Shown: positions 40,676-49,881, counted from the stretch's first letter. The stretch: DNA of 64,000 nucleotides from an uncultured Eubacterium sp. (GCA_905233545.1 CAJOEV010000008.1:61385-125384), one strand, 5' to 3'. Notes: generated by a model from the sequence alone, not told the origin. Translations and numbers: made by a program.

Positions 40676-41538
40676 ACAACAAATAATGCAACACAGTATG
40701 CAAGCGGAAGGGTGAACATTGATGAATCAAATCTGTCCATAACGCCGCCGTGACCCGGGAAGATTTTTCCGAAATCCTTAACATCAAAGTTTCTTTTGAG
40801 AACTGACGCGGTTAAATCGCCCATCATTCCCATAAACGAAATAAACGGTGCGGCAATAAGAACAGCACTTGCCTGAACCTGGGTCAATGCGAAGGTTGCA
40901 AATTTATTATAGATAATTATTGCAACAGCATTGAGAATGATTGAGAAAATAATTCCGCAAACTGCACCTTCGATTGTTTTTTTCGGTGAAATATTCGGGC
41001 TCATCTTTGTTTTTCCGAATGCCATACCACCGAGCTGAGCGCCCGTATCGGTTGCAAGCGCACAGATAAGCGCATAGAAAATGAAATATATTCCAAGCTG
41101 ATTTCCGAAACCTGAGATATCTCTTAATATTCCGAAGATTGAAAATACAGCGGGAACAATTAAGCTTGCAACAATGGCGATTGCAACATCCTCAAACTTA
41201 GTGTTTGCATAATCCTTAAGCATTGCAAGGAAGTAAATGATAATAATTATTGTTACCCAAACGAATTTCGGAACAAATCCGCTGATTTTGAACCACATTT
41301 CAGTACTGACAATCGGCTCAAGAATTGACGCACTTGAAAAATAAGGAATAACAAATGCAACAATTGTTCCGAAAACAACAATGAATTTGTTTTTGATTTT
41401 TGCACATTTCAATATCTCGTTTGCCGCAATTGCAGAAAGAATTGAAAATACTATAACAAAAATCGGTGTGTATATACGCCATACAACAACGGCAAGAAGT
41501 GCAAGGAGCACCGCTCCGGTTATAACTCTTTGTTTCAT
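40672..41538 (-). CDS. cdsA: Phosphatidate cytidylyltransferase
   Basis: Polytopic, TDTGAQLGGMAFGKTKMSPNISPKKTIEG; HGGVMDRFDS. Confidence 0.94.
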   Translation of the reverse strand: MKQRVITGAVLLALLAVVVWRIYTPIFVIVFSILSAIAANEILKCAKIKNKFIVVFGTIVAFVIPYFSSASILEPIVSTEMWFKISGFVPKFVWVTIIIIIYFLAMLKDYANTKFEDVAIAIVASLIVPAVFSIFGILRDISGFGNQLGIYFIFYALICALATDTGAQLGGMAFGKTKMSPNISPKKTIEGAVCGIIFSIILNAVAIIIYNKFATFALTQVQASAVLIAAPFISFMGMMGDLTASVLKRNFDVKDFGKIFPGHGGVMDRFDSSMFTLPLAYCVALFVV

Positions 41539-41562
41539 TTTAGTACCTCCATAAACCTACGG

Positions 41563-41592
41563 GACGCCGAGGTCGCCGTCCTCTACCGACCA
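41563..41592. repeat. Short GC-rich intergenic hairpin repeat (GGGACGCCGAGGTCGCCGTCC)
   Basis: Imperfect inverted repeat immediately before the uppS stop at 41596. Confidence 0.5.
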
Positions 41593-41595
41593 CTA

Positions 41596-42315
41596 CTATG
41601 CGCCAAAGCGTCTGTTTCTGTTTTCAAAATCCTTGAGCGCTCTGTATAAATCTCTTTTTGTGAAATCAGGCCAAAGCACATCACTGTACCAGAATTCACT
41701 GTATGCCGCCTGCCAGAGCAGGAAGTTTGAAATCCTCTGTTCACCCGAAGGTCTGATTATCAAATCGCATTCGGGATATGTATAAAGATTATTCGAAATA
41801 TCCTCTTCGTTAATCTCGGTTTTCCCCTCTTTGATAAGAGAGTTAACAGCGCTTACTATTTCCTGGCGTGAGCCGTAGTTAACTGCAAGGTAAACCGTTG
41901 TTCCGGTGTGAGCAGCGGTTTCTTCCTCCGCTTCATCCATGAGTTTTAGAAGCTCACTGTTTATTCCCTCGCGTTCACCGATAAACTTGATTTTGTTGTT
42001 GCCGGCTTTAACCATATCAGCTTTTGCTTCAAGCAGATAGTCCTTGAAAAGCGCCATTAATGCGTCAACCTCTTCCTTCGGTCTTTTCCAGTTTTCTGTT
42101 GAAAACGCATAGAAGGTTACATACTTTATTCCAAGGTTTGCACATTCATCGGATATAGTTCTGAAAACATTAGCGCCCGCCTTATGACCTGCTGAACGGG
42201 GAAGTCCCCTTTTCTTTGCCCATCTGCCGTTTCCGTCCATAATTATTCCGAGATGAGTCGGCAAGGATTCAAATTCGGGAGCTGCTTTAATATCTTTTTT
42301 CGTAAAAAAAGCCAT
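41596..42315 (-). CDS. uppS: Isoprenyl transferase (UPP synthase)
   Basis: HLGIIMDGNGRWAKKRGLPRSAGHKAG; NFLLWQAAYSEFWY. Confidence 0.96.
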   Translation of the reverse strand: MAFFTKKDIKAAPEFESLPTHLGIIMDGNGRWAKKRGLPRSAGHKAGANVFRTISDECANLGIKYVTFYAFSTENWKRPKEEVDALMALFKDYLLEAKADMVKAGNNKIKFIGEREGINSELLKLMDEAEEETAAHTGTTVYLAVNYGSRQEIVSAVNSLIKEGKTEINEEDISNNLYTYPECDLIIRPSGEQRISNFLLWQAAYSEFWYSDVLWPDFTKRDLYRALKDFENRNRRFGA

Positions 42316-42396
42316 TTTAATTCATCCTTAAAAAATAGTTTTAGGGCGGTGCTTCGCCCGTTAAACAAGTTCAGCCACGCCCAATAATGATTATAG

Positions 42397-42951
42397 TTAG
42401 ATTGAAAGAATTTCGTTTTCTTTCTTATCGCTCATTTCATCAATCTGCTTGATATAGTTGTCGGTTATTTTCTGCAATTCCTTCTCGGCATCCTTCTGGT
42501 CATCTTCGGTTATTGCATTGTCTTTCTTAAGCTTCTTGATGTCGTCCATAGAATCTCTTCTGATGTTTCTGATAGCAACCTTTGCTTCCTCTGCCTTTTT
42601 GGAAACATCCTTAACAAGTGCCTTTCTGTGCTCCTCTGTAAGCTGGGGAAATGACAGACGGATAACCTTGCCGTCGTTCTGAGGATTGATTCCGATTTCA
42701 GAAGTGTTGATTGCTTTTTCAATCTCTTTGAGCATAGAAGCGTCCCAGGGCTGAATTGTTAAAAGTCTCGGCTCGGGAACTGAAATAGCTGCCATCTGAT
42801 TAAGCGGAGTCGGAGTTCCGTAGTAATCAACAACGATGTTATTTAATACTTTCGGATTTGCTCTTCCTGCTCTGATTGCTGAATACTCTCTGTCAAGAGC
42901 ATCAAGTGTTTTTTCCATTCTGCTTTTAGTTTTTTCAAATACCTGTTCCAT
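42397..42951 (-). CDS. frr: Ribosome recycling factor
   Basis: IRAGRANPKVLNNIVVDYYGTPTPLNQMAAISVPEPRLLTIQPWD. Confidence 0.97.
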   Translation of the reverse strand: MEQVFEKTKSRMEKTLDALDREYSAIRAGRANPKVLNNIVVDYYGTPTPLNQMAAISVPEPRLLTIQPWDASMLKEIEKAINTSEIGINPQNDGKVIRLSFPQLTEEHRKALVKDVSKKAEEAKVAIRNIRRDSMDDIKKLKKDNAITEDDQKDAEKELQKITDNYIKQIDEMSDKKENEILSI

Positions 42952-42968
42952 AAATTACTCCTTTATAA

Positions 42969-43013
42969 ATCGGGTGCGGATGTCCCGCCCGAAATTCTCA
43001 ATTATCAATTCTT
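42969..43013. repeat. Hairpin module TCGGGTGCGGATGTCCCGCC plus heptamers AATTCTC AATTATC AATTCTT
   Basis: Read directly; array runs into the 3' end of pyrH and contains its TGA stop. Confidence 0.78.
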
Positions 43014-43712
43014 AACAGTTGTTCCGATTTCTTCGCCGTCAACAACCTTAACCATATTGTCGGGGTCGTTGAGATTGAAAACGATAATCGGCATATTATT
43101 ATCCTTGCAAAGCGAGAATGCGGTTGAATCCATAACCTTGAGGTCTTTTGTAAGAACTTCCATAAAGCTTACAGTATCGAACTTAACTGCATCATCAAAC
43201 TTATTGGGGTCTTTATCATAAACGCCGTCAACATTTGTTGCTTTAAGCAGAGCATCTGCATTGATTTCAACACTTCTTAAAGCCGCTGCTGTATCGGTTG
43301 AGAAGAAAGGTGAACCTGTTCCGCATCCGAAAATAACAATTCTTCCCTTTTCAAAATGGCGAATTGCTCTGTTTCTGATGTAGGGCTCGGCAATCTGGCG
43401 CATTTCAATCGCAGTCTGAACGCGGACAGTTGCTCCGAGCTGTTCAAGTGCATCGCAAAGAGCAAGTGAATTCATCGCGGTTGCAAGCATTCCTATATGG
43501 TCAGCACGCGTTCTGTCCATATGCTCGCTTGTTCTTCCTCTCCAGAAGTTTCCGCCGCCGACAACAATTCCGACTTCAACGCCCTTATCGGCTACCTCTT
43601 TAATGGACTTGCAGATTTTTAATACAGTTTCGTTATCGATTCCCTTTTCATAGGGACCTGCAAGAACCTCTCCGCTGATTTTCAGCAGAATTCTTTTATA
43701 CTTAACACTCAT
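43005..43712 (-). CDS. pyrH: UMP kinase
   Basis: [45 protein letters not shown] at 43712 with GGAGG SD. Confidence 0.96.
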   Translation of the reverse strand: MSVKYKRILLKISGEVLAGPYEKGIDNETVLKICKSIKEVADKGVEVGIVVGGGNFWRGRTSEHMDRTRADHIGMLATAMNSLALCDALEQLGATVRVQTAIEMRQIAEPYIRNRAIRHFEKGRIVIFGCGTGSPFFSTDTAAALRSVEINADALLKATNVDGVYDKDPNKFDDAVKFDTVSFMEVLTKDLKVMDSTAFSLCKDNNMPIIVFNLNDPDNMVKVVDGEEIGTTVKN

Positions 43713-43817
43713 AAACATGACCTCCAAGTTATATTTTTGCTCTTTAATATAATAATATAAATAATAGTTAAAGTAAAGTATATCTAATTAAAAATAAGTT
43801 ACAAAATGGTAAAAAAA

Positions 43818-43843
43818 CAGACGGAAGAATATTCTTCCGCCTG
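43818..43843 (-). terminator. Terminator downstream of LRR surface protein
   Basis: CAGACGGAAGAATATTCTTCCGCCTG. Confidence 0.75.
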
Positions 43844-43852
43844 AATTAAAGC

Positions 43853-46800
43853 TTATGTATTGATTTCAACAGGAGCAACAATAAGTACACGGTATGTTCC
43901 CGTTTCGTTCTCATTCATGAGTCCTGTTTTAAGATGATAGGTTTTGCCCGCTTCACATTCGTATTCGATTGAGAAAGCGTTCAATGTTCCTCCTTCGCTG
44001 TACTCAGCCCAGGTTTCTGCACCTTCGGGCTCGAAGTATGCAAATGTTTCCTTAGTACTTACAGAATAGAAACGGTATTTGCCTGTCTTTGAAGCAGTGA
44101 AAGTGAAATCATAGCAGTTTTCATCATTAATTCTTACTTCTTTTCCGAGGTAATTGCTTTCTGAAATCTCGCCGCCGTCAACAAAGTTTCTGGTGTAGTT
44201 TTCACCGTCGGCACCCTCTCTTACGACATAAAGCTTATATGTTCCGGTTGCAGAGGTATCGCTCAGTCCGGTTCTAATGCGGTAGGTTACGCCTTGTACA
44301 CATTCATATGAGAATCTGAAATGTCTGAGGGTTCCGCCGTTATCGTCGTATGCTAACCAATCATCTGCACCGTCAACACTCAGATATGCAATAGTGTCAA
44401 TAAGTGCTGCCTCGGCATCAATATCGCCAAGTTCCGAGGTATCAATTGCCGAAGGATCTATGCTTGAAGTGTCGAGACCCTCCAACGCCGAAAGGTCAAA
44501 ATCGCTTATAGACGAAATGTCAACAGTGCCCAGTGAATAGAAGGTATATGTTCCGCTCTTAGTCGGAGTAAAAGTATATTCATAACCCGGAGTAATTGTT
44601 CCGTCGTTATCTTTAATATCCACTGTTGTTCCTGTTTTGCCTGCAGTGATTGCACCGCCGCTTGCATATTCTCTGTTGTAGTCATCAATGATTTTCTGCT
44701 CGTGCTCTTCTATAAGTTTCGGAGCTTTTTTACATGCATTGACGATTCTTGCATAGTCCTTTGCATTGAGAATGCGGTTTCCGTCCATATCAAGATATCC
44801 CGAATTATCGGTTTCCGTTCTGTTCGGAGCCGAATTGACGGGAGAAACCTCGTTCCAATAATCAAGCAGTGTCTGCGGGTTAACAAGAATTCTTGTTGCA
44901 CAGTGTCTGCAAATAAGTGTTATTCCCTCATATGTCTGGTTTACAAATATAAACTCGTGACCTACACCGGGATTTTCAACACTTCTTCTTTCGTTACATA
45001 TAGTACAGGTGTCAACTGTATAAGTTGATTCACATGTTTCAACGCTTGTGCCCGAGGTTGTGTAGTAACCTTCTATCCAATCTTTATGAACAACCTTTCC
45101 CGTTTCAGTTACACCGCAGCGCTTACATGTAGGAACTGAAAGGACATGACCCGGTTTGCCTTCAGATGTTAAATCGGTTTCAGCATTCTCAAAATCGTGT
45201 CCGAGAGCTTCGAGCGTTTGTTCATAAGCAGTTGAGCAAACGGCGCAGGTTGCAACTGCCAGACCTGTTTTTGTGCAGGTGGGTTGAGTTACAACGCTGT
45301 ATGTTCCGGAAGCCGGAGTATGTCCTGTTGCAGGAACGGTATCTGTTTTTGTTGCAGAACACACAGAACAAAGATATACATTCTTACCGCTCTCAGTACA
45401 AGTCGGCGTTTTGCTTGCCTCTTCATCAAGAATATATTCGTGTCCCTTTGCAGGAACATATTCATTTTTGGTCTGCTCGCAGTTTTTACACGTATATGTT
45501 ATTGTTCCCCTGGTGGTACAAGTGGGCTCTTTGCGGTCGGTTTCCTTATAATCGTGTTCACCAGTTGCAGGAATGGTATGCGTTCTTGTTTCTCCGCAAA
45601 TTCTGCAGGTATCTCTTGCAAGTCCGGGAACTGTGCAGGTTGCTTTTGTTACCTCTTTTCTGACGTAGCATCCGCTTACCCACTTTATGTGTTCTTTTTC
45701 TTCAACCAACTGACCGCAGGTTTTACATTTGAAATAGTAATATTTATGACCGTTTTCTTCGTTATCTTCCGTATCAATCAATTCGCCGTCTTCATAGGTG
45801 TGACCTGTTGCAGGAATTGTTTCGGTTACCGTTTCACCGCATTCAGAGCAGATTCCGACTCTGCTTCCCGCCTTTGTGCAGGTTGCAGCAGTTGTCACTC
45901 TCCAGTTATCGTCATCGACCTTGTGTCCCGATTCAACTGTCATTCTGTCGCTTGTCGGTCTGCCAAGCGCATTAACACAGCCGTCAACGGTGCAGGTATA
46001 AGTAACAATACCCGCCGTGGTACAAGTCGGCTCAACAATGTATGACTCTTCATAATATCCGTCTTTCCAGACATGGTATATTGAGTTTTTCTGCATTGAG
46101 TGCTCAACGGTTTCGTTTTCATGACCGCATCTTTTGCACTTATAGGACTTGTAAATATGTCCATCAAGGTCCGTTGAGTCATTTTCAGCCATAAGCTGAT
46201 AATCGTGACCGAGCGCAGGGATTTCGCTTTCATTAACAAGGAATTCACAGTCATTACAGATAATATGCTGAAGACCCGCTTCGGTGCAGGTTGCCTCTTC
46301 AATAATCTCAGTTCTTGTATTTGTGTGGTCACAGTCATCAATTGAAACAAATCTGTATTCATAGTCCGAAGCAAATTTCTGAGCAGTTGAAGCGCTGTGG
46401 CCGATGATTGTTACAGTCTGATTGGAGCCCGAGAAATTGTTTGAGGTTTTGGTGTTTGTTCCCTTAAACTCCATACTTGCATTGTTAATCTTAACATTCA
46501 TAAGCGGAGTGTTGTTTGCAAATGCACGGCTGCCAATAGACTTAACCTGTTCCGGGAATTCAACATCCTTGATATTGCAGGAATAAAACGACTGATTTGA
46601 AACATCTGTTATCGAGCCCCAGTTAATGCGCTTAACTCCGCAGGAATTGAATGTGTTTTCACCTGTTTCAGTGAGCTGTCCCGTCGGGAATGTTACTGTT
46701 TCAAGCGATTCGCAGAGAAGGAATGCACATTTACCGAGAGTTTTAAGTGAATTCGGTAAAGATATACTTTTAAGCGATTTACAGTTTTTAAATGCATACG

Positions 46801-47284
46801 GCTCAATTGTTTCAAGTCCGGGAGGAAGCGCAATCTCGGTTAATGATTCACAGTTCTGAAATGCGCCATAACTTGCAGAAGCTAAATCCGTTCCTGCACC
46901 CATACCGTCGATTGATTTAAGAGTTGAAGGAAGCTGAACCGATTTCAAAGAAACACAGTTGAAGAAATTATACTCGCCGATTTCGGTTATTCCCTCGCCG
47001 ACAACAAGGTGCTCCATAACGCTTTTTATCGTATTGTCGCCGATTTTTTCGCTCTCCCACGGAGATTTTCTGTTACTTCCGATATTTGTTGCACGGTAGT
47101 CGGGCATAGCGCCAGTTCCCGTTAAGGTCAGAGTTTTTGTTGATGTATCATACGACCATGTAATTGTCGAAGTACAGTCTCCGCTTGTTGCAGCAGAAGC
47201 AACATTAACCCCGATTGAGAACGCCGAAAGTATCAGCGTCAGGCTCATCAGGGTTGCCAGAGTCTTTTTTATTATGTTTTTCAT
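43853..47284 (-). CDS. Secreted BspA-type leucine-rich repeat protein with Cys-rich tandem modules and dockerin/EF-hand-like segment
   Basis: Signal peptide (LATLMSLTLILSAFSIGVNVASA); LRR_5 repeats; repeated xTCTxxGxxxxxCxxC modules; GYLDMDGNRILNAKDYARIVNA. Confidence 0.85.
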   Translation of the reverse strand: MKNIIKKTLATLMSLTLILSAFSIGVNVASAATSGDCTSTITWSYDTSTKTLTLTGTGAMPDYRATNIGSNRKSPWESEKIGDNTIKSVMEHLVVGEGITEIGEYNFFNCVSLKSVQLPSTLKSIDGMGAGTDLASASYGAFQNCESLTEIALPPGLETIEPYAFKNCKSLKSISLPNSLKTLGKCAFLLCESLETVTFPTGQLTETGENTFNSCGVKRINWGSITDVSNQSFYSCNIKDVEFPEQVKSIGSRAFANNTPLMNVKINNASMEFKGTNTKTSNNFSGSNQTVTIIGHSASTAQKFASDYEYRFVSIDDCDHTNTRTEIIEEATCTEAGLQHIICNDCEFLVNESEIPALGHDYQLMAENDSTDLDGHIYKSYKCKRCGHENETVEHSMQKNSIYHVWKDGYYEESYIVEPTCTTAGIVTYTCTVDGCVNALGRPTSDRMTVESGHKVDDDNWRVTTAATCTKAGSRVGICSECGETVTETIPATGHTYEDGELIDTEDNEENGHKYYYFKCKTCGQLVEEKEHIKWVSGCYVRKEVTKATCTVPGLARDTCRICGETRTHTIPATGEHDYKETDRKEPTCTTRGTITYTCKNCEQTKNEYVPAKGHEYILDEEASKTPTCTESGKNVYLCSVCSATKTDTVPATGHTPASGTYSVVTQPTCTKTGLAVATCAVCSTAYEQTLEALGHDFENAETDLTSEGKPGHVLSVPTCKRCGVTETGKVVHKDWIEGYYTTSGTSVETCESTYTVDTCTICNERRSVENPGVGHEFIFVNQTYEGITLICRHCATRILVNPQTLLDYWNEVSPVNSAPNRTETDNSGYLDMDGNRILNAKDYARIVNACKKAPKLIEEHEQKIIDDYNREYASGGAITAGKTGTTVDIKDNDGTITPGYEYTFTPTKSGTYTFYSLGTVDISSISDFDLSALEGLDTSSIDPSAIDTSELGDIDAEAALIDTIAYLSVDGADDWLAYDDNGGTLRHFRFSYECVQGVTYRIRTGLSDTSATGTYKLYVVREGADGENYTRNFVDGGEISESNYLGKEVRINDENCYDFTFTASKTGKYRFYSVSTKETFAYFEPEGAETWAEYSEGGTLNAFSIEYECEAGKTYHLKTGLMNENETGTYRVLIVAPVEINT

Positions 47285-47369
47285 AATATCACCTGCTTGG
47301 TTAAACTACTTCATTTTTAATATAACATATATTTGATATTTTTTCAACTATTAAATAAACCGAACTATC

Positions 47370-47397
47370 CACTAATCACTAACCACTTGTCACTCAA
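47370..47397. repeat. Heptamer array CACTAAT CACTAAC CACTTGT CACTCAA
   Basis: Four consecutive related 7-mers, preceded by ACCGAACTATC resembling the core module. Confidence 0.65.
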
Positions 47398-47403
47398 AAG
47401 AAA

Positions 47404-47664
47404 AACGCCTCACCAAAGGGTGGGCAACTAAGGGATTTAACAGATTTTGAAATGTTATTTTCCGCTATAACTGCTTCAAAATAAGGGTTAAGGCGTCAGC
47501 CTTAACCCTTATTTGTTCGTTGTTCTAACGAAAAATTCCTATCTCAAAATTGCTTCGCACCTCAAAAATTCAGATTTTTGTGTAAGACAAGGCAAAAAGC
47601 ACAGGAATAATTTGTTTAAGGCTGTCAAATCCCTTAGCTGCCCACCCTAAAAGGTGAAACGTTT
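47404..47664. mobile_element. MITE-like element with about 40-bp terminal inverted repeats and three internal hairpins
   Basis: Left AACGCCTCACCAAAGGGTGGGCAACTAAGGGATTTAACAG matches rc of right CTGTCAAATCCCTTAGCTGCCCACCCTAAAAGGTGAAACGTT. Internal stems 47479-47514, 47516-47532, 47563-47580. Confidence 0.75.
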
Positions 47665-47676
47665 TGAAGTATTCAA

Positions 47677-47842
47677 TTAGCCGTTAATCTGAAAGGCAAA
47701 GTTTGGCTGTAAACCCGCATAAAATGGGGATTTTTCAAACAGCCTGCCCAAAATTTGTCCAAAAAATTGACCAAAGCTTTCTTCGGATAAGTTTGCTTTC
47801 CAGATTTCTTCTGTGAAGTTTGGCTGTAATCCTAAATAATTA
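47677..47842 (-). pseudogene. Start-less ORF remnant ending in GLQPNFAFQING*
   Basis: Open frame NYLGLQPNFTEEIWKANLSEESFGQFFGQILGRLFEKSPFYAGLQPNFAFQING* with no in-frame start. Confidence 0.35.
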
Positions 47843-47889
47843 ACAACTTACTGTATCATGATATGTATTACCATTTTTGTTATAAACCA

Positions 47890-48099
47890 TCATCTTTTAA
47901 GTATCTCAACAGAAGCAATTTCATAAGGATAAAACTCAATTGGATATAGTTTGTTTTCAATATCCAATATAATGCTTTCCATGTTATTTTCATTATCTAT
48001 CGGATCAATGTAATCACTTACAAAACCTTCATAAATTTCATTATCAGTAGCAATTAGCCTAATGTATTTATTTTCATATTGTGTAAGACTATTATTCAT
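47890..48099 (-). CDS. Small protein, Sm-like in appearance, overlapping the GTPase gene
   Basis: 69 aa KYIRLIATDNEIYEGFVSDYI...EFYPYEIASVEIL; start overlaps GTPase stop by 8 bp. Confidence 0.65.
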   Translation of the reverse strand: MNNSLTQYENKYIRLIATDNEIYEGFVSDYIDPIDNENNMESIILDIENKLYPIEFYPYEIASVEILKR

Positions 48100-49285
48100 T
48101 ACTTAACTCTTTCTCCGATACCGCGCTCTCAATTGAGCCTTTGATTGCTGTATATATTTCCTTTGCTTTCTTTCCTTGAAGTTTCTCTGCATTTTCTTCT
48201 AAAAATGTAACTGTCGATCCCACATATTTACTTTCTTTAACTTTATTGCCAATAAAATCAACAACCATATCAATCTTATCTGGATCAAGTTGTCCTTTAT
48301 AAATAGCTTCCGCAGCTGCAATTATTGCTTGTCCTAAAGCTTCAACTATAACAGCTGCAACTGTTCCATTTAATACTGCTCCAGCAACTGGAATTTTATC
48401 AGTTGCAATTTTAATAATGCTTTTTGCAATATTTGTAATCATAGCTGAACCAACGATTCCAGTAACAAGCTGACCTGAAAAATCAACCCCGTAAATTTTA
48501 AATATGCCCTTTGTTAAAGATGTTTCAAGTGGAACTAGAATAATCGCATCTGCAAATTCAAAAGGAACTGCACCAATAACAGCAGCTGTTGTTGCTGCAC
48601 CAGCCGTTACGGCATTAGCCGTGTATCTTCTTTGTTCAAGCACCATTCTGTCAAGGTTTTCTTTAGCAATTTCTTTTGCCTCATCCATACAGTTTAATGT
48701 TTTGATGCAAAGCTCATCAATATTCTTGGGTTCAACACTAACTTCTTCATTAATATGGTACTCTTCTGCAACAACAGGTACAATACCTTTCAAATTAACG
48801 CTTTTAGTTTTTGCAAAAGCATTATTAATAGCTTCAATATTTTCAGGAATATCTGTTTCTGAATATGACTTGGTAATAACAGCAAAAACCGGAATATTTT
48901 TCCACCCTTTTATAGATTTATTCATGAGTTCGATATTGTTTGTAAACATACGTCTCGCTGTTCCTTCAACACAATACCAAACAGCATCAATTCCAAGATC
49001 TTCGCCTTGTTCATTAGTAACTTGTCCTTTAGTATACTTTTTAACCTGACGAATAGTCTTCATTTGCTCAATTATGTTGTACTCAAACCCTTTAGTATCA
49101 ATAAACCTAATTGGCCAAGTTTTGGATTCATAAACAGAAATCTTTTGAGTGTTTCCCTCTCCTACTCCGGTAATAATCTCTGTTCCAGAGATTGCTTTGA
49201 TTAATGTACTCTTTCCAGCGCCTGACGCCCCTAAAACAAGAACATTCATTTTACGATTGTTATCCATCTTATCATCTCCTATCAA
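48092..49285 (-). CDS. GTPase with hydrophobic C-terminal domain (likely start 49267)
   Basis: G1 LGASGAGKSTLIKAI, G3 DTKG, VITKS (G4-like); DUF697-like Ala/Gly-rich hydrophobic region. Confidence 0.8.
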   Translation of the reverse strand: MIGDDKMDNNRKMNVLVLGASGAGKSTLIKAISGTEIITGVGEGNTQKISVYESKTWPIRFIDTKGFEYNIIEQMKTIRQVKKYTKGQVTNEQGEDLGIDAVWYCVEGTARRMFTNNIELMNKSIKGWKNIPVFAVITKSYSETDIPENIEAINNAFAKTKSVNLKGIVPVVAEEYHINEEVSVEPKNIDELCIKTLNCMDEAKEIAKENLDRMVLEQRRYTANAVTAGAATTAAVIGAVPFEFADAIILVPLETSLTKGIFKIYGVDFSGQLVTGIVGSAMITNIAKSIIKIATDKIPVAGAVLNGTVAAVIVEALGQAIIAAAEAIYKGQLDPDKIDMVVDFIGNKVKESKYVGSTVTFLEENAEKLQGKKAKEIYTAIKGSIESAVSEKELSNE

Positions 49286-49501
49286 TCATTATAGCAAAAT
49301 AAAAAAATGAAATCAATAACATTAAGAATAGTTTTATCAATGTGCATAACAGATTCCATTATTAGTACATTTGAAACAAAAAAATATTAAATGTTTACAA
49401 TGCCATTTTATGATATGTTTGTTTCGGACGGTAACTACGCAAATTTTACAAGTTGTTTAATGAAGCATTATTTGCTATCTAATTTCAAAGGAGGGATTAC
49501 A

Positions 49502-49702
49502 ATGATTACACTTAGATTAAAAAGTTCTTCTGCACTCGAAAGATACTTAAAAATGGCTCATTGGGAACATATTGAGTATTCAGTTGATGTAGAAGACACA
49601 GAAACAAAAATTTACTTTCTTGTTCGACTGAACACAAGTGAAGAAACTTTTGAAGAACTGGCACGCAAGTATCATTACACAAATTATGAAATTGCAAAAT
49701 AA
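49502..49702 (+). CDS. Small protein of unknown function
   Basis: SD AAAGGAGGG 7 nt before ATG at 49502; 66 aa; hairpin follows at 49712. Confidence 0.65.
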   Translation: MITLRLKSSSALERYLKMAHWEHIEYSVDVEDTETKIYFLVRLNTSEETFEELARKYHYTNYEIAK

Positions 49703-49711
49703 TATGATTAT

Positions 49712-49730
49712 GGCAGTCCATTGGACTGCC
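49712..49730 (+). terminator. Terminator after the small ORF
   Basis: GGCAGTCCA-T-TGGACTGCC then T-rich. Confidence 0.65.
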
Positions 49731-49842
49731 TCTTCATTTTTCAAGAATTTTAAGTCAAAAATTCTGACCAATATCGCGACCACTAATCGACTCAACACAT
49801 TAAATGTCGAATGATTATGATTGTTTATAATAAACAAAAAGA

Positions 49843-49881
49843 AAAGGCTTAAACGCGCCAAAGCGGCGTATTTAAGCCTTT
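49843..49881. terminator. Bidirectional terminator-like hairpin near left end of mobile element
   Basis: AAAGGCTTAAA (49843-49853) / TTTAAGCCTTT (49871-49881). Confidence 0.65.

Noticed and set aside
45166-46045. Large plus-strand ORFs (165 and 253 aa) inside the LRR gene
   Set aside because: Cys-rich antisense translations of the Cys-repeat modules; no SD or known motif, and the minus-strand gene is convincing.
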